From NCBI GenBank assembly GCA_964511405.1, contig CAZEFK010000167.1, positions 1 through 16,685 on the forward strand: 16,685 bases of DNA, read 5' to 3'. This document shows, piece by piece, positions 16,053 through 16,685 of the stretch (the first letter of the stretch is position 1; every line of letters starts with the position of its first letter). A model generated the notes under the pieces. That model searched no databases. It had not been told where the DNA came from and saw nothing but the letters and a program-made list of their open reading frames with translations. Source of the stretch: CAZEFK01 sp964511405 (GTDB lineage: Bacteria; Pseudomonadota; Alphaproteobacteria; Elsterales; Elsteraceae). A program made the translations under genes and the position numbers.

Positions 16053-16685
16053 CTACTTCGCCGTCACGCTGTAGACCGGCTTCCAGTTCGCCGGGGCCAG
16101 CACCAGGCTCATCTGCAGCTTCGGCACCGTCGTCTTGTCGATCACGGCCGACGCCGGCTGCACCAGGCTCATCACCGGCTGCTTGTCGAGCAGGCGCACC
16201 GCCTGGTCGATGGCGATGGCACCCTCGCCCACCGGGTACTGCGTGGCGAAGGACAGGATCTCGTTGCGGTTGAGCGCATCGAGCATGGCCTGGTTCTCAT
16301 AGGACGAGATGATCTTGATGTCGCTGCGGCCGGCCTCGACCACCGCGCCGATCGCCGCCTCGGCAGTCGGCGCCGAGCCCCAGATCACATTCATGGTCGG
16401 ATAGGCCTGCAGCGCGTCCTGGATCAGCTGGAGCTGCACCGCGACGCCGGTGTCGCCGTACTTCTCGGCCAGGATCTTGACGTCGGGGTTCTTGGCCACC
16501 GCCTTCTTGAAGCCCTCGCTGTAGGACTCGGCCCAGCCGGAGCCGGCCGGCCCGGGGAAGGTGACGACATTGGCCTTCTCGCCAGGCTTGAGCTGGGCCA
16601 GCAGCCCATCGCCGGTGACCGCGCCCATGGCGACGAAGTCGACATAGTTGGCCGCCGGCAGGGCGTTGGGCGGCAGCGGGTTGGT
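16053..16685 (-). CDS. Periplasmic sugar-binding-like (type 1, TorT/RbsB-like) substrate-binding protein, C-terminal part
   Basis: The frame is open to the right edge (…PAANYVDFVAMGAVTGDGLL), so the signal peptide and first lobe are outside. The 210 visible residues contain VVTFPGPAGSGWAESYSEGF, AEKYGDTGVAVQLQLIQDAL, AYPTMNVIWGSAPTAEAAIG, IKIISSYENQAMLDAL and FATQYPVGEGAIAIDQAVRL. This is the second half of a Peripla_BP_4/RbsB-like fold. The FPGPAGSGW block recalls TorT-like binding proteins, a weak hint that the ligand may not be a simple sugar. It is the first visible gene of the operon; its product would deliver substrate to the two permeases. The promoter lies beyond the window. Confidence 0.9.
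   Translation of the reverse strand, partial: TNPLPPNALPAANYVDFVAMGAVTGDGLLAQLKPGEKANVVTFPGPAGSGWAESYSEGFKKAVAKNPDVKILAEKYGDTGVAVQLQLIQDALQAYPTMNVIWGSAPTAEAAIGAVVEAGRSDIKIISSYENQAMLDALNRNEILSFATQYPVGEGAIAIDQAVRLLDKQPVMSLVQPASAVIDKTTVPKLQMSLVLAPANWKPVYSVTAK

Overview
This is a GC-rich (roughly 70%) window from a draft bacterial scaffold; a nine-base N run at 15611-15619 marks an assembly gap. The codon bias, the CHAT protein, the PEP-CTERM protein, the CUT2-type ABC transporter and the CoxMSL-type hydroxylase fit an alphaproteobacterium, probably near the Rhodospirillales. That placement is inference, because no rRNA or marker gene is present.

Layout. Bases 3-665 hold the C-terminal half of a CHAT caspase-like protease (+). 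It converges on and overlaps a single-receiver response regulator (628-1326, -). Next is an AT-richer island with a frame-disrupted PEP-CTERM protein (1639-2303, +), behind a possible sigma-54 promoter. Then come a lysine 6-dehydrogenase/saccharopine dehydrogenase-like gene (2356-3468, -), an Lrp/AsnC regulator (3594-4037, -) and a mazEF toxin-antitoxin pair (4077-4666, -) with a palindromic operator. A 5'-truncated aroE-like remnant follows (4714-5091, +). Bases 5291-8611 (+) encode a very unusual membrane protein, read as one frame with a single in-frame TAG. It comprises a LivK-type periplasmic binding domain, a beta-sandwich resembling the extracellular domain of pentameric ligand-gated channels, several membrane helices with an MscS pore and beta domain, and a cyclic-nucleotide-binding domain.

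From 8612 to the right edge, everything lies on the minus strand and forms one tightly packed operon. In transcription order it is: substrate-binding protein (partial), RbsA-like double ATPase (broken by the gap), two RbsC-like permeases, then the FAD, [2Fe-2S] and molybdopterin subunits of a xanthine/CO-dehydrogenase-family hydroxylase. Stops and starts overlap at three junctions. The likely logic is import of a small sugar-like or heterocyclic compound by the ABC transporter and its oxidation in the cytoplasm by the molybdenum enzyme.

The most striking structural feature is two pairs of direct repeats with the same design. In each pair, the 3' end of a minus-strand gene (the lysine dehydrogenase-like gene; the molybdopterin subunit gene) also occurs as a detached copy further left, with foreign-looking cargo between the copies (the PEP-CTERM gene; the binding-protein/MscS channel gene). 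Four of the five coding mismatches between copies are synonymous, as if the copies came from diverged functional alleles. These look like scars of allelic insertion or replacement at gene 3' ends.
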